A program made the translations under genes and the position numbers. 36,559 nucleotides of DNA from Corynebacterium kroppenstedtii (GTDB lineage Bacteria; Actinomycetota; Actinomycetes; Mycobacteriales; Mycobacteriaceae): NCBI RefSeq assembly GCF_003243515.1, contig NZ_QFRA01000021.1, forward strand, positions 1-36,559, given 5' to 3'. The number at the start of each line of letters is the position of its first letter. The first letter of the stretch is position 1. A model generated the notes under the pieces. The model was given only the letters and a program-made list of their open reading frames with translations. It did not search any database and was not told where the DNA came from. This document shows positions 7,532 through 16,345 of this stretch, piece by piece.

Positions 7532-8290
7532 TTAGTAGTGTCCGTGCTCTTTCTTGAACTCGGCGGCAGCCTCCAAAATGGTGTCCTTCAACTCCGGGCG
7601 GCAAATAACGACATCGGGGAGGTAGACATCCTCGTTGTTGTAGCGCAGCGGCGAGCCATCAAGACGCGAGCAGTGCAGGCCAGCGTCCGTGCAGACACCG
7701 ATCGGGGCTGCAGAGTCCCACTCGTACTGGCCGCCGGCATGGACATAGGCGTCATAATCACCGAGCAACACGTGCATGGCTTTCGCACCAGCAGAACCCA
7801 TGCGAACAACTTCACTGTCGAGCTTGTCGGCAATGACCTGCGCGACCTCAGGCTGACGGTTGTGCGACACAACGATCTTGTTAGCCCGTGGGCCCATCAC
7901 AGCCTTGGCCGAACCAGTATGGAAGACCTGGCCAGCGTCGGGAAGTCCCACCGCGGCATGCGTCGGGATGCCATTTTCTACGAGCGCAACATGGATTGCC
8001 CAGTCCTGGCGCCCGCCGGCAAACTCCTTGGTGCCGTCGAGGGGGTCGACGATCCACACGCGGTTTTTCTTCAGTCGCTCTAAGTTATCCGCGGCTTCCT
8101 CTGACAAAAAACCATCATCGGGGCGGTGACGAGAGAGCACGCGCTCAATCCACGTCTGGGCTAAGTCATCACCCGCCGCGCCGAGGCCAGGTCCTTCAAG
8201 CAAACCGACGGAACGGACGCCCTTCAGGATCTCACTAGTTCCCGTCGCAAGGCGCAGGGCAAGGGTGGCATCGTCAACGTAAGCACTCAC
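7532..8290 (-). CDS. cysQ: 3'(2'),5'-bisphosphate nucleotidase, CysQ-type
   Basis: A member of the inositol-monophosphatase-like metal-dependent phosphatases. CysQ hydrolyses 3'-phosphoadenosine 5'-phosphate, the by-product of sulfate assimilation; the mycobacterial enzyme also acts on fructose-bisphosphate and inositol phosphates. Metal-site motifs are visible: FLSEEAAD (Glu), WIVDPLDGTKEFAGG (DPLDGT) and YEWDSAAPIGVCTDAGL (WD). The reading frame is open up to 8416, but the first 42 codons are Arg-rich and unlike the family; homologues begin just before DDATLALRLATGTSEIL. GTG 8290 is therefore proposed (252 residues), with only a weak AAAG in front. The start remains uncertain. Divergent from the PepSY gene; separated from thyA by about 80 bases. 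Confidence 0.85.
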   Translation of the reverse strand: MSAYVDDATLALRLATGTSEILKGVRSVGLLEGPGLGAAGDDLAQTWIERVLSRHRPDDGFLSEEAADNLERLKKNRVWIVDPLDGTKEFAGGRQDWAIHVALVENGIPTHAAVGLPDAGQVFHTGSAKAVMGPRANKIVVSHNRQPEVAQVIADKLDSEVVRMGSAGAKAMHVLLGDYDAYVHAGGQYEWDSAAPIGVCTDAGLHCSRLDGSPLRYNNEDVYLPDVVICRPELKDTILEAAAEFKKEHGHY

Positions 8291-8567
8291 GTAGACGACT
8301 TTAGCCGTTGTCAGTCGTTTGTCTCCACCACGGGGGCGGGATCGGTCTCGGCCTAAGCGTGCCCCGGGGTGTTCACGTTGGATTGACGACGTGGGCACGC
8401 CGTGTCGGAAGGGCATCTCGTCGTCACATGTCGTCTTGGTAATTACCCCCGTTAATGATGAAAAAAGAACAGATTACAGGGGCTGACGGGGGTAGTAGAG
8501 ACTGTGAAGGGAACTCGATTCGCCTTCGCAAGGAACTATCAGACCATAAGACTCGACTAATTAATAC

Positions 8568-10181
8568 GTGACCCTGACAACACAAAGCGATTTTCATCCC
8601 GAACAACAGAGTGAAAACCACGACGACGTGGACGACGGCCTGCGTAGCTGTCGTCGCGGACCATGCTTCCCGCATCGCGGCGGCAGCGTGCGGGCCATGA
8701 TCCACCGGATCCACTTCTATGCCGGCGTTTTTGTGGGCCCCTTCATCCTCATTGCAGCCGTGACCGGCCTGCTGTATGCAGCCGCACCGAGCATTGAGTC
8801 CATCGTCGACCACGACAAAATGTACGTCCCGGCCTCGGACGTCCATAGCCATCAGCGGGCAGACGTCAAAGACCAAATACGCACCGCAGCGGAGCGACAC
8901 CCGGACCTCACCTTCAGCGGGGTGCAGATCCGCAACGACGACCGCGCCACCACCCGTGTTCTCTTCAATGACCCCTCCTTGCCTTCGAAGAGCTACCGCC
9001 GAGTGGTCATGGTCAATCCCTACACGGGGGAGGTCGTCGGTGACACCGTCCAGTTCGGCAGTTCCTCCTCGCTCCGATTCCGCGAATGGACCGATCGCGC
9101 CCACCGCAACCTTTTCCTCGGGGAGTCTGGGCGTATCTACGCCGAAACTGCTGCCGCATGGTTGGGCGTGCTGACTGTCTCTGGGCTCGTCATGTGGTGG
9201 CGGAAAGTCTATGACAAGAACAAGAAAAAGCGCGCCACGGCAACCGAGTCCCGCTCATCGTCGAAACCGCTAACCGGACGCCCGAAGAGCATGCGTCGGC
9301 ACGCGATCATCGGAACATGGGCGTGCCTGGGAATGCTGTTCCTCACCGCCACCGGGTTGACCTGGTCAAAGTACGCAGGCGCACAAATCGCAGACTGGCG
9401 GGTCCAGCTCAACTGGGCCAAACCCACCCCCGACACCACCGTCTCGCAGAGCGTCGATTCCCCCGATGCTTCCATGGATCACAGCCACCATGGAGGACAC
9501 GGCGACCACAGTGGCCACGGTGGCATGAGTTCTGACTCACCCGCGCTGACACCCCACGATTCGGTTGTCGAAGCACAAAACCACGTCGACACGGTCATGT
9601 CGTCAGCCAAACAAGCCGGGATTAAAGCCAGCTTTGAGGCGACGGGTCCTACCGCGCCGGGCGAAGCCTGGACCGTCACTGACCTGCGAGTACCGTGGTA
9701 CTTCAGCCATGATTCCGTCTCTGTCGACGGGGAAACGGGGCGTGTTGTCGATACCGTGTGGTTTAAAGACTGGCCTTTCGCGGCGAAACTGGCCGAGTGG
9801 GGGATCCAACTCCACATGGGCATCCTCTTCGGGATCGTGAGCCAGGTCGCGCTGGGAGCGCTAGCCATTATGATCTGCATCATTGTCATCCGCGGCTACA
9901 TGATGTGGTGGCAGCGACGCCCGACGCGGAACCGGAACGGTTTCCGGTCGAACTTCGGACGTGCACCCCGCCGAGGCGCATGGAGGAGGTCCTCGATCAT
10001 CGGATTCGTGGTAGCGGCGATTCTACTGATCGGGTACGGCCTGTTAGCTCCGCTCTTTGCGATCAGCGCTCTCGCTTTCTTTGCCCTGGATATCGTGGTC
10101 GGCTTCGTGATGCGGTGGAAAGGCCGACGCGATCACGACAGCTCGTCGAAAGATACCTCTTTCGCTGAGGTCAACGCCTAG
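8568..10181 (+). CDS. PepSY-associated membrane protein with His-rich loop
   Basis: The product has 537 residues from GTG 8568, for which no clear ribosome site is seen. The order is a hydrophilic N-terminus, a PepSY_TM helix (MIHRIHFYAGVFVGPFILIA, about residues 44-63), a PepSY-like extracytoplasmic domain (about 95-170, NPYTGEVVGDT), helices near 193-210 and 250-265, a second PepSY-like domain (about 335-400, DGETGRVVDTVWF), a helix near 410-440 and two C-terminal helices (about 475-515). The linker at residues 303-319 (DHSHHGGHGDHSGHGG) is strongly histidine-rich and could bind metal. PepSY_TM proteins are often encoded with siderophore uptake genes and are suspected to reduce ferric siderophores; that role is inference here. 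The stop codon lies inside the DtxR-like site of the next gene. Confidence 0.85.
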   Translation: MTLTTQSDFHPEQQSENHDDVDDGLRSCRRGPCFPHRGGSVRAMIHRIHFYAGVFVGPFILIAAVTGLLYAAAPSIESIVDHDKMYVPASDVHSHQRADVKDQIRTAAERHPDLTFSGVQIRNDDRATTRVLFNDPSLPSKSYRRVVMVNPYTGEVVGDTVQFGSSSSLRFREWTDRAHRNLFLGESGRIYAETAAAWLGVLTVSGLVMWWRKVYDKNKKKRATATESRSSSKPLTGRPKSMRRHAIIGTWACLGMLFLTATGLTWSKYAGAQIADWRVQLNWAKPTPDTTVSQSVDSPDASMDHSHHGGHGDHSGHGGMSSDSPALTPHDSVVEAQNHVDTVMSSAKQAGIKASFEATGPTAPGEAWTVTDLRVPWYFSHDSVSVDGETGRVVDTVWFKDWPFAAKLAEWGIQLHMGILFGIVSQVALGALAIMICIIVIRGYMMWWQRRPTRNRNGFRSNFGRAPRRGAWRRSSIIGFVVAAILLIGYGLLAPLFAISALAFFALDIVVGFVMRWKGRRDHDSSSKDTSFAEVNA

Positions 10182-10195
10182 GCTAGCCTAAATTC
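10176..10195 (+). promoter_or_regulatory. DtxR-like operator overlapping a leaderless promoter
   Basis: TAGGCTAGCCTA (10179-10190) is a perfect 12-base palindrome within CCTAGGCTAGCCTAAAT. It agrees with about 13 of 19 positions of the DtxR/IdeR consensus (core TTAGGTTAGCCTAACC). TAGCCT (10184-10189) also fits a -10 box exactly six bases from ATG 10196, so bound repressor would cover the promoter. It overlaps the PepSY stop codon (10179-10181). Confidence 0.55.
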
Positions 10196-11329
10196 ATGGT
10201 TGAGAATTCTCGAGAGGTATCCAGTAGCTCCCCCGACCATCGTCGTGGCCACGAATTGCCGCAGCACCAGCGAGAATCATCGTCTGACGCAGTTCAGCAG
10301 CACACCTCACGAGAGGAGCCCTTCTCACACCATTATTCGTTACGACGGGCCCATCGCTCGTCATCGCGAGCGCCTCGAGCCCACGAGCGGAGGCTCTCGC
10401 GGCGTTCGTTCCTCATCGCCGGAATGGGAGCAGGCGTGGCCTTAGGGTTGGCGGCATGTTCATCGTCCAGCGGCGACGGTGAAAACGCCGAGGCTGCGTC
10501 ATCCCAGAAATCGTCGGACAAACGTGCTGGCAAGCACGATACGTCGAAAATTATTGCCCTGAACACTGGGCAGATCGACGGGCTCCTGGCGTTGGGCATA
10601 ACGCCGGTGGGGATGGGAGTCGCCAACGCTCAGGCGTCGTCGTCAGAGAGCATTCCCCAATACATCAAGGACAAGTTCGGCGACAAGTACGATCTTGACT
10701 CCATCACCATCGTTGGGCAGCGGACGCAGCCTGACATGGAGAAAATAGCCGCGCTTCACCCCACCCTCATTTTGGCGAATGACAGGATGAGCAAGGATGT
10801 CCTTGATCAGCTGAAATCAATTGCTCCCGTGGTGACGGGCAAGGGTGGGGCAGAGAACTGGAAGGACGATTTCCGGACCATTGCGGACGCCGTGGGGAAG
10901 CGCGATGATGCGCAGCGGCTTATTGACGACCATGAGGATGCCGTTGCTGAATGGAAGAAGGACCGCGGGACGTCGCCCACCGTGTCGCTGATTAGGAACA
11001 AGGGGACCGACTATCTGATGCTGGGGCCTCTATCGCTGGCCGGGCAGGTATTGAAAGATGGGGGATGTAACCGGCCGACATCTCAGCGTTTCGAGGACAA
11101 GGTGTCGCACCCGATTTCGTCGGAAAACCTTGACCAGCTTGACGCGGATTATCTGTTCTACGGGTTTAATGCCAAAGGCGAAAAGCTCACGAAAGATGCT
11201 CTGTGGGGGAACTTGGACGTTGTGAAGAATGGCCACGCCGTCGGGGTGGACCCGGACCCTTGGTTTCTCAATGCATCGGTGGTGGCGGCCAATTACATTT
11301 TGGATGAGCTCAAGAAGACCGTGAAATAA
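10196..11329 (+). CDS. Ferric-siderophore-binding lipoprotein (FecB/FepB type, Tat signal)
   Basis: Substrate-binding component of an iron ABC importer; the product has 377 residues. A Tat motif SRRSFLIAG is followed by a hydrophobic stretch and the lipobox LAAC with the acylated cysteine at residue 88, so the protein should be exported folded and anchored outside. The mature part is a PF01497-type periplasmic-binding fold (IIALNTGQIDGLLALGITPV, VGQRTQPDMEKIAALHPTLI, and the C-terminal WFLNASVVAANYILDEL). About 64 Ser/Arg/His-rich residues precede the Tat arginines, which is long. No ATG or GTG occurs in between, only a TTG near 10256. The permease and ATPase genes are on the opposite strand, convergent, across a terminator. 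Confidence 0.92.
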   Translation: MVENSREVSSSSPDHRRGHELPQHQRESSSDAVQQHTSREEPFSHHYSLRRAHRSSSRAPRAHERRLSRRSFLIAGMGAGVALGLAACSSSSGDGENAEAASSQKSSDKRAGKHDTSKIIALNTGQIDGLLALGITPVGMGVANAQASSSESIPQYIKDKFGDKYDLDSITIVGQRTQPDMEKIAALHPTLILANDRMSKDVLDQLKSIAPVVTGKGGAENWKDDFRTIADAVGKRDDAQRLIDDHEDAVAEWKKDRGTSPTVSLIRNKGTDYLMLGPLSLAGQVLKDGGCNRPTSQRFEDKVSHPISSENLDQLDADYLFYGFNAKGEKLTKDALWGNLDVVKNGHAVGVDPDPWFLNASVVAANYILDELKKTVK

Positions 11330-11357
11330 AGCTCGGGACATAAACACCGCCACATAA

Positions 11358-11394
11358 AACCGCCGTGGAGTAAAAACTACGGCGGTTCTTTTTT
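11358..11394 (+). terminator. Strong intrinsic terminator, possibly bidirectional
   Basis: AACCGCCGT (11358-11366) pairs perfectly with ACGGCGGTT (11379-11387) across a 12-base loop and is followed by CTTTTTT. It lies 28 bases after the lipoprotein stop. On the minus strand the hairpin is followed by TTTTA, so it can also end the ABC operon that converges on it. Confidence 0.9.
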
Positions 11395-11424
11395 ACGCAG
11401 CGGTTTATTATTTACGCAACGAGT

Positions 11425-12336
11425 TTAATTCTGCGCAGAGCTCAGCACTTTAGGTTTCCGGGGCACCACCAAAGGTGCGTCAGTGCATTCCGGATCCTCA
11501 ATGACTCTCGCGTCGAGCCCAAATGATGATTCCAACAGCTCCTCGGTGAGAACCTCGGATGGCTTACCAGCCGCTGTCACCTGCCCATCGGCCATCACGA
11601 TCACGTTGTCGGTATAGCGCGCGGCCAAATTCAAATCGTGCAGAACCATCACCACGGTCCGACCCAAGCGATGCTTTAGCTCGGTGACCAGATTCAGCAC
11701 TTCAATCGAGTGGGAGAGGTCAAGGTACGTCGTCGGCTCGTCCAGGAACAACACCTCGGTGTCCTGGGCCACCACCATAGAGATCCACACACGCTGCCGC
11801 TGCCCACCTGACAGCGACGACACCGGTCGGTCCGCCAAATCGGCAACGTGGGTGAGTTCAAGCGCCCGCGCTACTTCTTCTTCATCATCCGACGACCATT
11901 GCCGGAACCAGGACTGATGGGGGTGCCGTCCTCGGGCGACCAGGTCGCTCACCACGACGCCGGGGGGAGCGATGGGCGACTGGGGTAGCACACCAATCCG
12001 CTGTGCTAACTCTTTTCGACGCAGCGACCGGACGTCGACGTCGTCAAGCATGATTGACCCCGAGGAGGAAATCAGCTGAGCTGCAGCCCTCAACAGGGTT
12101 GATTTACCGCAGCCATTGGGCCCGATAATGGTGGTGACAGCTCCGCCCGGAATGGACGCATCCAGGTTCGGAATAACGTTGCGATCCCCGTACGAGACCC
12201 TCAGACCAGACAATGTCAGTGAACCTGCCGGGGCAGCGTCGTGTCGAACAGCCTCGTGTCGCGGTGTCGAGTTTCCTGCAGGCTGCGCGGGTGTGGAGCC
12301 TGACGCACTGGATGACGAGTTCATGGTGTGGCTCAT
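11425..12336 (-). CDS. Siderophore ABC transporter ATPase (FecE/FepC type)
   Basis: Cytoplasmic ATPase that powers import by the two permeases encoded upstream. The product has 303 residues. Walker A is GPNGCGKSTLLRA (about residues 73-85), the Q-loop is near GVLPQSP, the ABC signature is LSGGQRQRVWI, Walker B is VLFLDEPTTYLD, and the H-loop is VLHDLNLAARY. The GPNGCGKST and DEPTTYLD variants are typical of the iron-siderophore subfamily. The first 35 residues are a Ser/Pro-rich tail absent from most relatives. ATG 12336 overlaps the stop of the preceding permease by four bases (ATGA), indicating translational coupling; it is the last gene of the operon. Confidence 0.95.
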   Translation of the reverse strand: MSHTMNSSSSASGSTPAQPAGNSTPRHEAVRHDAAPAGSLTLSGLRVSYGDRNVIPNLDASIPGGAVTTIIGPNGCGKSTLLRAAAQLISSSGSIMLDDVDVRSLRRKELAQRIGVLPQSPIAPPGVVVSDLVARGRHPHQSWFRQWSSDDEEEVARALELTHVADLADRPVSSLSGGQRQRVWISMVVAQDTEVLFLDEPTTYLDLSHSIEVLNLVTELKHRLGRTVVMVLHDLNLAARYTDNVIVMADGQVTAAGKPSEVLTEELLESSFGLDARVIEDPECTDAPLVVPRKPKVLSSAQN

Positions 12337-13424
12337 ACCGTGGCCTTTCGTGACGTGCGGACAAGGAGGTAGATAAGGAATACGCCACCGATCGCTGAGG
12401 TGAGCAAACCGACGGGAAGTTCCGTGGGGAGAATCGTCTGGGTAGCAATATCGGCCAGGAGCAAAAGCACCGAGCCCGTGAGGACTGAGGTAAACAACGG
12501 TGGGGCAGAAGTTCCGGTTAAACGCATGGCCACTTGGGGCGCGACGAAGGCGATAAAACCGATCGGGCCACCGGCCGATACCGCAAAGGCAGCCAATACC
12601 ACCGAGACAACGAGGATCGCGGCATCAACCAGTCGCCGGGGCTGGCCCAAGGAGGATGCCAGGTCGGGGCCCAATTGTGATGCGTGAAGCTCAAAGGAAA
12701 TCCAGACGCAGATAATGATGCAGATTCCCAAAACGATCATGACCGGGCGCAAACGGTTCCACGTCACCGAAGAAAGAGAACCCGTCAGCCAGACTTTGGC
12801 GGCAGCTGCGTCGCTTATTTCGGCACGAATCATGAGGAAGTGGATATACGAGTTGAGCAGCGCGGTGACCACGATGCCCAACAGAACCAGACGATAAATA
12901 TCCATCTGGCGGCCACGGAAACCGATGAGCCACATGAGAACAGTAGTGCCTAGGGCACCCATTAATGCAGCAGCTGGGATGCCTGCTCCGGCAAGCCACC
13001 CGGCGAAGCCGCTACCCGACCCCAGCACGATGACCGTCACGGCAGCTGCAGAGGCACCGGATGTCACGCCCAAAATGTCAGGGCTGGCCAGGGCGTTGCG
13101 AGTCACTGACTGCGTGAGCGCACCGGATAGTGCCAGGGCTGTGCCGACAATCACAGCGGATATCGCGCGGGGCATTCTCCACTCGAACACAACCAGTTGT
13201 TCAATACGCGAGCCACCACCCGTAAAAACGACGGACAAAACGTCCATGGGGGCGATAGGGAAATCGCCGATACCAATCGCCACAGCGAAGAGAAATATCC
13301 CAGCTATGACGAGCGCTACGCACACCAACAATGGGCGCGGGGACAGCACACCCGAGACGGGACCCCACCGAAACGCCCTCCGGTGGTGCGGTAAACGAAC
13401 CTTACTTTGTTGCGGTGTCGTCAT
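12333..13424 (-). CDS. Siderophore ABC transporter permease (FecCD family), second
   Basis: The product has 363 residues and about nine to ten transmembrane helices. FecCD hallmarks: RMPRAISAVIVGTALALSGALTQ near the N-terminus, NALASPDILGVTSGASAAAV, and GGPIGFIAFVAPQVAMRLTG, the cytoplasmic loop that docks on the ATPase. It should pair with the other permease to form the transmembrane channel for ferric siderophore. The start overlaps the upstream permease stop by four bases (13421-13424) and its own stop overlaps the ATPase start by four bases, so all three genes form one tightly coupled operon. Confidence 0.95.
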   Translation of the reverse strand: MTTPQQSKVRLPHHRRAFRWGPVSGVLSPRPLLVCVALVIAGIFLFAVAIGIGDFPIAPMDVLSVVFTGGGSRIEQLVVFEWRMPRAISAVIVGTALALSGALTQSVTRNALASPDILGVTSGASAAAVTVIVLGSGSGFAGWLAGAGIPAAALMGALGTTVLMWLIGFRGRQMDIYRLVLLGIVVTALLNSYIHFLMIRAEISDAAAAKVWLTGSLSSVTWNRLRPVMIVLGICIIICVWISFELHASQLGPDLASSLGQPRRLVDAAILVVSVVLAAFAVSAGGPIGFIAFVAPQVAMRLTGTSAPPLFTSVLTGSVLLLLADIATQTILPTELPVGLLTSAIGGVFLIYLLVRTSRKATV

Positions 13425-14530
13425 ACTTCCACCACCTTGTTACGGCTGATGAGGTAAATGAAGAACGGTGCACCCACGAATGCGAGGACGATGCCAACCT
13501 CCACTTCGCCCGGACGCGCGATGAGGCGGCCCACAATATCGGCCACCAGTACAAGGACCGCCCCCGTCAACGCCGAATATGGCAATATCCAGCGATAATC
13601 CGGACCCGTGATGGAACGAACAACATGGGGCACCACCAATCCGACGAAGCCGATGGGGCCCGCCGCAGCCGTCGCCGCTCCCGCGAGCAAGGCGATGAGT
13701 ATGACGCCGACGATCCTGGACCGCCCAACACGAACTCCCAATGACGTGGCAGCGTCGTCACCCAAGTTAAGAAGGTTAAGCGTGGGACCGGTGGCGAAGG
13801 CAGCAATGAGGGCCACCACGATCACTGGAGCCGACACCATGACGACGTTCATATCGCGGCCGGCGATTGCGCCCACCGTCCAAAAACGCATGCGGTTCAG
13901 GTTGTCGTTGTTCGTCAGAACCAAACCGCTGGTTAATGACGACAGCACAGCGCCCAGCGCTGCACCGCCGAGCACCAAGTTCAAGGGGCTAGCCGTCGCC
14001 TTGCCCACAGAGGCCAAACCGAACACCAAGGCAGTGGCAGAGATTGCTCCACCGAACGCCCAGAACGTCGTCGCAACATTCCCCGTTACTCCGAAGAATG
14101 CGAAACTTGCGACCACCGCAAAGGCCGCTCCGGCAGAAACCCCCAAAATGCCGGGATCCGCAAGTGGATTGCGGGTATGCCCCTGAATCAGCGCCCCCGC
14201 GCAACCAAGTGCCATCCCAACAATCACACCGAGGAGGGCGCGGGGAATGCGGAGATCGATGATCACCCGCGTATCAGTATCGCTATTTGAAGAATCGGAT
14301 GATGACGAGAAATGGCTGAGAACATCCCATACCTTGGGCAAGGGAATACTCCGTGACCCCAGTGCCATCGCAGCGCATAAACACACTGCAAGCAGCACGA
14401 GTAAAACAACCAGGCCGGTAATCCGACGCACATAGAGGCGTCGGCCAGCCTTGCTGTTACCAGGTGGCTGGGGTGAGCCATCGGCGGACGTCGGTGTCGG
14501 CGAAGCCGCCGGTGAATGAGTAACAGTCAT
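13421..14530 (-). CDS. Siderophore ABC transporter permease (FecCD family), first
   Basis: The product has 369 residues. A disordered Pro/Ser/Thr-rich cytoplasmic head of about 30 residues is followed by about ten membrane helices. The diagnostic segments are LRIPRALLGVIVGMALGCAG, QGHTRNPLADPGILGVSAGA, and AAAGPIGFVGLVVPHVVRSI (the ATPase-coupling loop). First gene of the operon; ATG 14530. The 144-base gap to pgi upstream carries the DtxR-like site that probably controls all three genes. Confidence 0.95.
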   Translation of the reverse strand: MTVTHSPAASPTPTSADGSPQPPGNSKAGRRLYVRRITGLVVLLVLLAVCLCAAMALGSRSIPLPKVWDVLSHFSSSSDSSNSDTDTRVIIDLRIPRALLGVIVGMALGCAGALIQGHTRNPLADPGILGVSAGAAFAVVASFAFFGVTGNVATTFWAFGGAISATALVFGLASVGKATASPLNLVLGGAALGAVLSSLTSGLVLTNNDNLNRMRFWTVGAIAGRDMNVVMVSAPVIVVALIAAFATGPTLNLLNLGDDAATSLGVRVGRSRIVGVILIALLAGAATAAAGPIGFVGLVVPHVVRSITGPDYRWILPYSALTGAVLVLVADIVGRLIARPGEVEVGIVLAFVGAPFFIYLISRNKVVEV

Positions 14531-14614
14531 AAGTGAGAGCGCAAATCAGTTAAGTGTGAACATCAATGGTCAGTGGCACTATGTCTATGCCACGATATGT
14601 TTATGCACAGTATC

Positions 14615-14633
14615 AGGCCATAGCCTAACCTGA
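14615..14633 (-). promoter_or_regulatory. DtxR-like iron box upstream of the ABC operon
   Basis: Read on the minus strand the site contains AGGTTAGGCTA, an 11-base run identical to one full half plus the centre of the DtxR/IdeR consensus; the other half is degenerate. It lies about 85-100 bases upstream of the first permease start. TAGGCT within it could act as the -10 box. A weaker related sequence (TTAGCCCTAGCTTA on the plus strand, 14647-14660) lies next to it. Iron-bound DtxR would be expected to repress here. Confidence 0.6.
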
Positions 14634-14674
14634 GTGCTCACATAGCTTAGCCCTAGCTTATGACATGGCGGAAT

Positions 14675-16345
14675 CTACTTTCTATTTTCCCGGTACCAGG
14701 AGATCAGAGAGTCTGTGCTGGCATCCCCGGTATCGACGCCTTTCTCTCCGGTGACGGCGGGCAGAAGCTCGCCGGCCTGCTTCTTACCCAACTCGACGCC
14801 CCACTGGTCGAAGGAGTTAATAGACCAGATCGTGCCCTCGGTGAAGACGATGTGCTCGTACAAAGCGATGAGCTGTCCAAGCACCGACGGAGTAAGAGCG
14901 GGAGCCAAGATCGTCGTCGTGGGTCGGTTGCCCGGCATGACCTTGTGAGGAACGATGCTGGGATCCACGCCTTCCGCGGCAATTTCGTCGGCAGTTTTAC
15001 CGAAAGCCAGAACCTTCGTCTGTGCGAAGAAGTTCGACATGAGCAGATCATGCATACTTCCCGTGCCGTCCGCCGTGGGGAGGTCGTCGTTGGGGGTAGC
15101 GAACCCGATGAAGTCAGCTGGGACCAGCTGGGTGCCCTGGTGGAGCAGTTGGAAGAAGGCGTGCTGGCCATTCGTTCCGGGCTCGCCCCAGTAGATTTCA
15201 CCTGTTGGTGTGGTGACCGGGGTGCCGTCGATACGGACCGACTTGCCGTTCGATTCCATGGTCAGTTGCTGGAGGTAGGCAGGGAAACGTGCCAGGTCCT
15301 GGGAGTAGGGCAGCACCGCGTGGGATTGTGCGCCCAAGAAGTCGTCGTACCAGACACCGAGGAGCCCCATCAGAACGGGGACGTTCTTCTCCAGCGGGGT
15401 GTTCCGGAAGTGCTCGTCGACGGCGTGGAAGCCCTCTAAGAAGCTCATGAAGCTCTGGGGCCCTATCACGGCCATGAGCGAGAGACCGATGGCGGAGTCT
15501 ACCGAGTAGCGGCCACCGACCCAGTCCCAGAAGCCGAACATGTTGTTGGTGTCGATGCCGAATTCGGAGACCTTTTCAGCGTTCGTCGAGACCGCAACAA
15601 AGTGCTTGGCGATGGCATCATTTGCTTCATCGGTCCCGTCCTCCAGGTGGAGGCTATCAAGGAACCAACGACGAGCCGCATGCGCATTGGCCAGCGTCTC
15701 CTGCGTCGTAAAAGTTTTCGACGCGACGACGAAGAGTGTCTCTGCCGGATCGAGGTCAGCGAACTTTGAGGTGAAGTCAGCCGGATCGACGTTGGAGACG
15801 AAGCGTCCCGAGATTCCCGCGGTGGCGAAGCTGCGGAGAGCCTGCGTTGCCATAGCGGGGCCGAGGTCGGACCCGCCGATGCCGATATTCACCACGGTTT
15901 TAATCGTGTGGCCGGTGACGCCCAGCCATTCGCCGGAACGCAAGGCATGCGCGAAATCGCGCATCCGTGCCAGAACGTCGTGTACGTCGGCGGCGACGTT
16001 CTGTTCATCGACGTGCAGGGACTCTTCGGCGGGAAGGCGTAGCGCGGTGTGCAGCACTGTTCGGTCTTCCGTCGAGTTGATGTGACGGCCGCTGAACATA
16101 GCGTCGCGATGGTCCTCAAGGTTTGCCTTCTTCGCGAGGCCGATCAATGCCTTGAGGGTGTCGTCGTTAATAAGGTTTTTGGACAAGTCAACGTGCAGGT
16201 CAGCCACGGAAAAGCTGAGGTTCTTCGCGCGATCCTGGTCGGCGGCGAACAAGTCGCGCAACGTCGTTGATTCGATTGATTTCGCGTTGTCCTTCAGCGC
16301 GGACCATTCGTCGGTCGCGGTGATATCTGGCAATGGTGAATTCAT
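14675..16345 (-). CDS. pgi: Glucose-6-phosphate isomerase
   Basis: Interconverts glucose 6-phosphate and fructose 6-phosphate in the cytoplasm. The product has 556 residues, the normal bacterial length. Sugar-phosphate-binding IGIGGSDLGPAMA, family signature WVGGRYSVDSAIGLSLM, the active-site segment GEPGTNGQHAFFQLLHQGTQ (catalytic Glu and His) and the second signature NSFDQWGVELGKKQA (catalytic Lys) are all intact. AAGAAGGA lies a few bases before ATG 16345. It is a single-gene unit; the upstream 161 bases to the chorismate mutase stop hold its promoter. Confidence 0.98.
   Translation of the reverse strand: MNSPLPDITATDEWSALKDNAKSIESTTLRDLFAADQDRAKNLSFSVADLHVDLSKNLINDDTLKALIGLAKKANLEDHRDAMFSGRHINSTEDRTVLHTALRLPAEESLHVDEQNVAADVHDVLARMRDFAHALRSGEWLGVTGHTIKTVVNIGIGGSDLGPAMATQALRSFATAGISGRFVSNVDPADFTSKFADLDPAETLFVVASKTFTTQETLANAHAARRWFLDSLHLEDGTDEANDAIAKHFVAVSTNAEKVSEFGIDTNNMFGFWDWVGGRYSVDSAIGLSLMAVIGPQSFMSFLEGFHAVDEHFRNTPLEKNVPVLMGLLGVWYDDFLGAQSHAVLPYSQDLARFPAYLQQLTMESNGKSVRIDGTPVTTPTGEIYWGEPGTNGQHAFFQLLHQGTQLVPADFIGFATPNDDLPTADGTGSMHDLLMSNFFAQTKVLAFGKTADEIAAEGVDPSIVPHKVMPGNRPTTTILAPALTPSVLGQLIALYEHIVFTEGTIWSINSFDQWGVELGKKQAGELLPAVTGEKGVDTGDASTDSLISWYRENRK

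Noticed and set aside
8424..9104. A 226-codon minus-strand frame opposite the start of the PepSY gene.
   Set aside because: The PepSY protein is clearly coded on the plus strand; the antisense product shows no family features.
13608..14186. A 192-codon plus-strand frame opposite the first FecCD permease.
   Set aside because: It has Thr/Pro/Lys-rich composition typical of the reverse strand of a membrane-protein gene; no independent evidence supports it.
14660..15439. A 259-codon open frame on the plus strand opposite pgi.
   Set aside because: It mirrors the codon pattern of an unmistakable pgi and has no recognisable domain or ribosome site; it is a GC-driven antisense frame.
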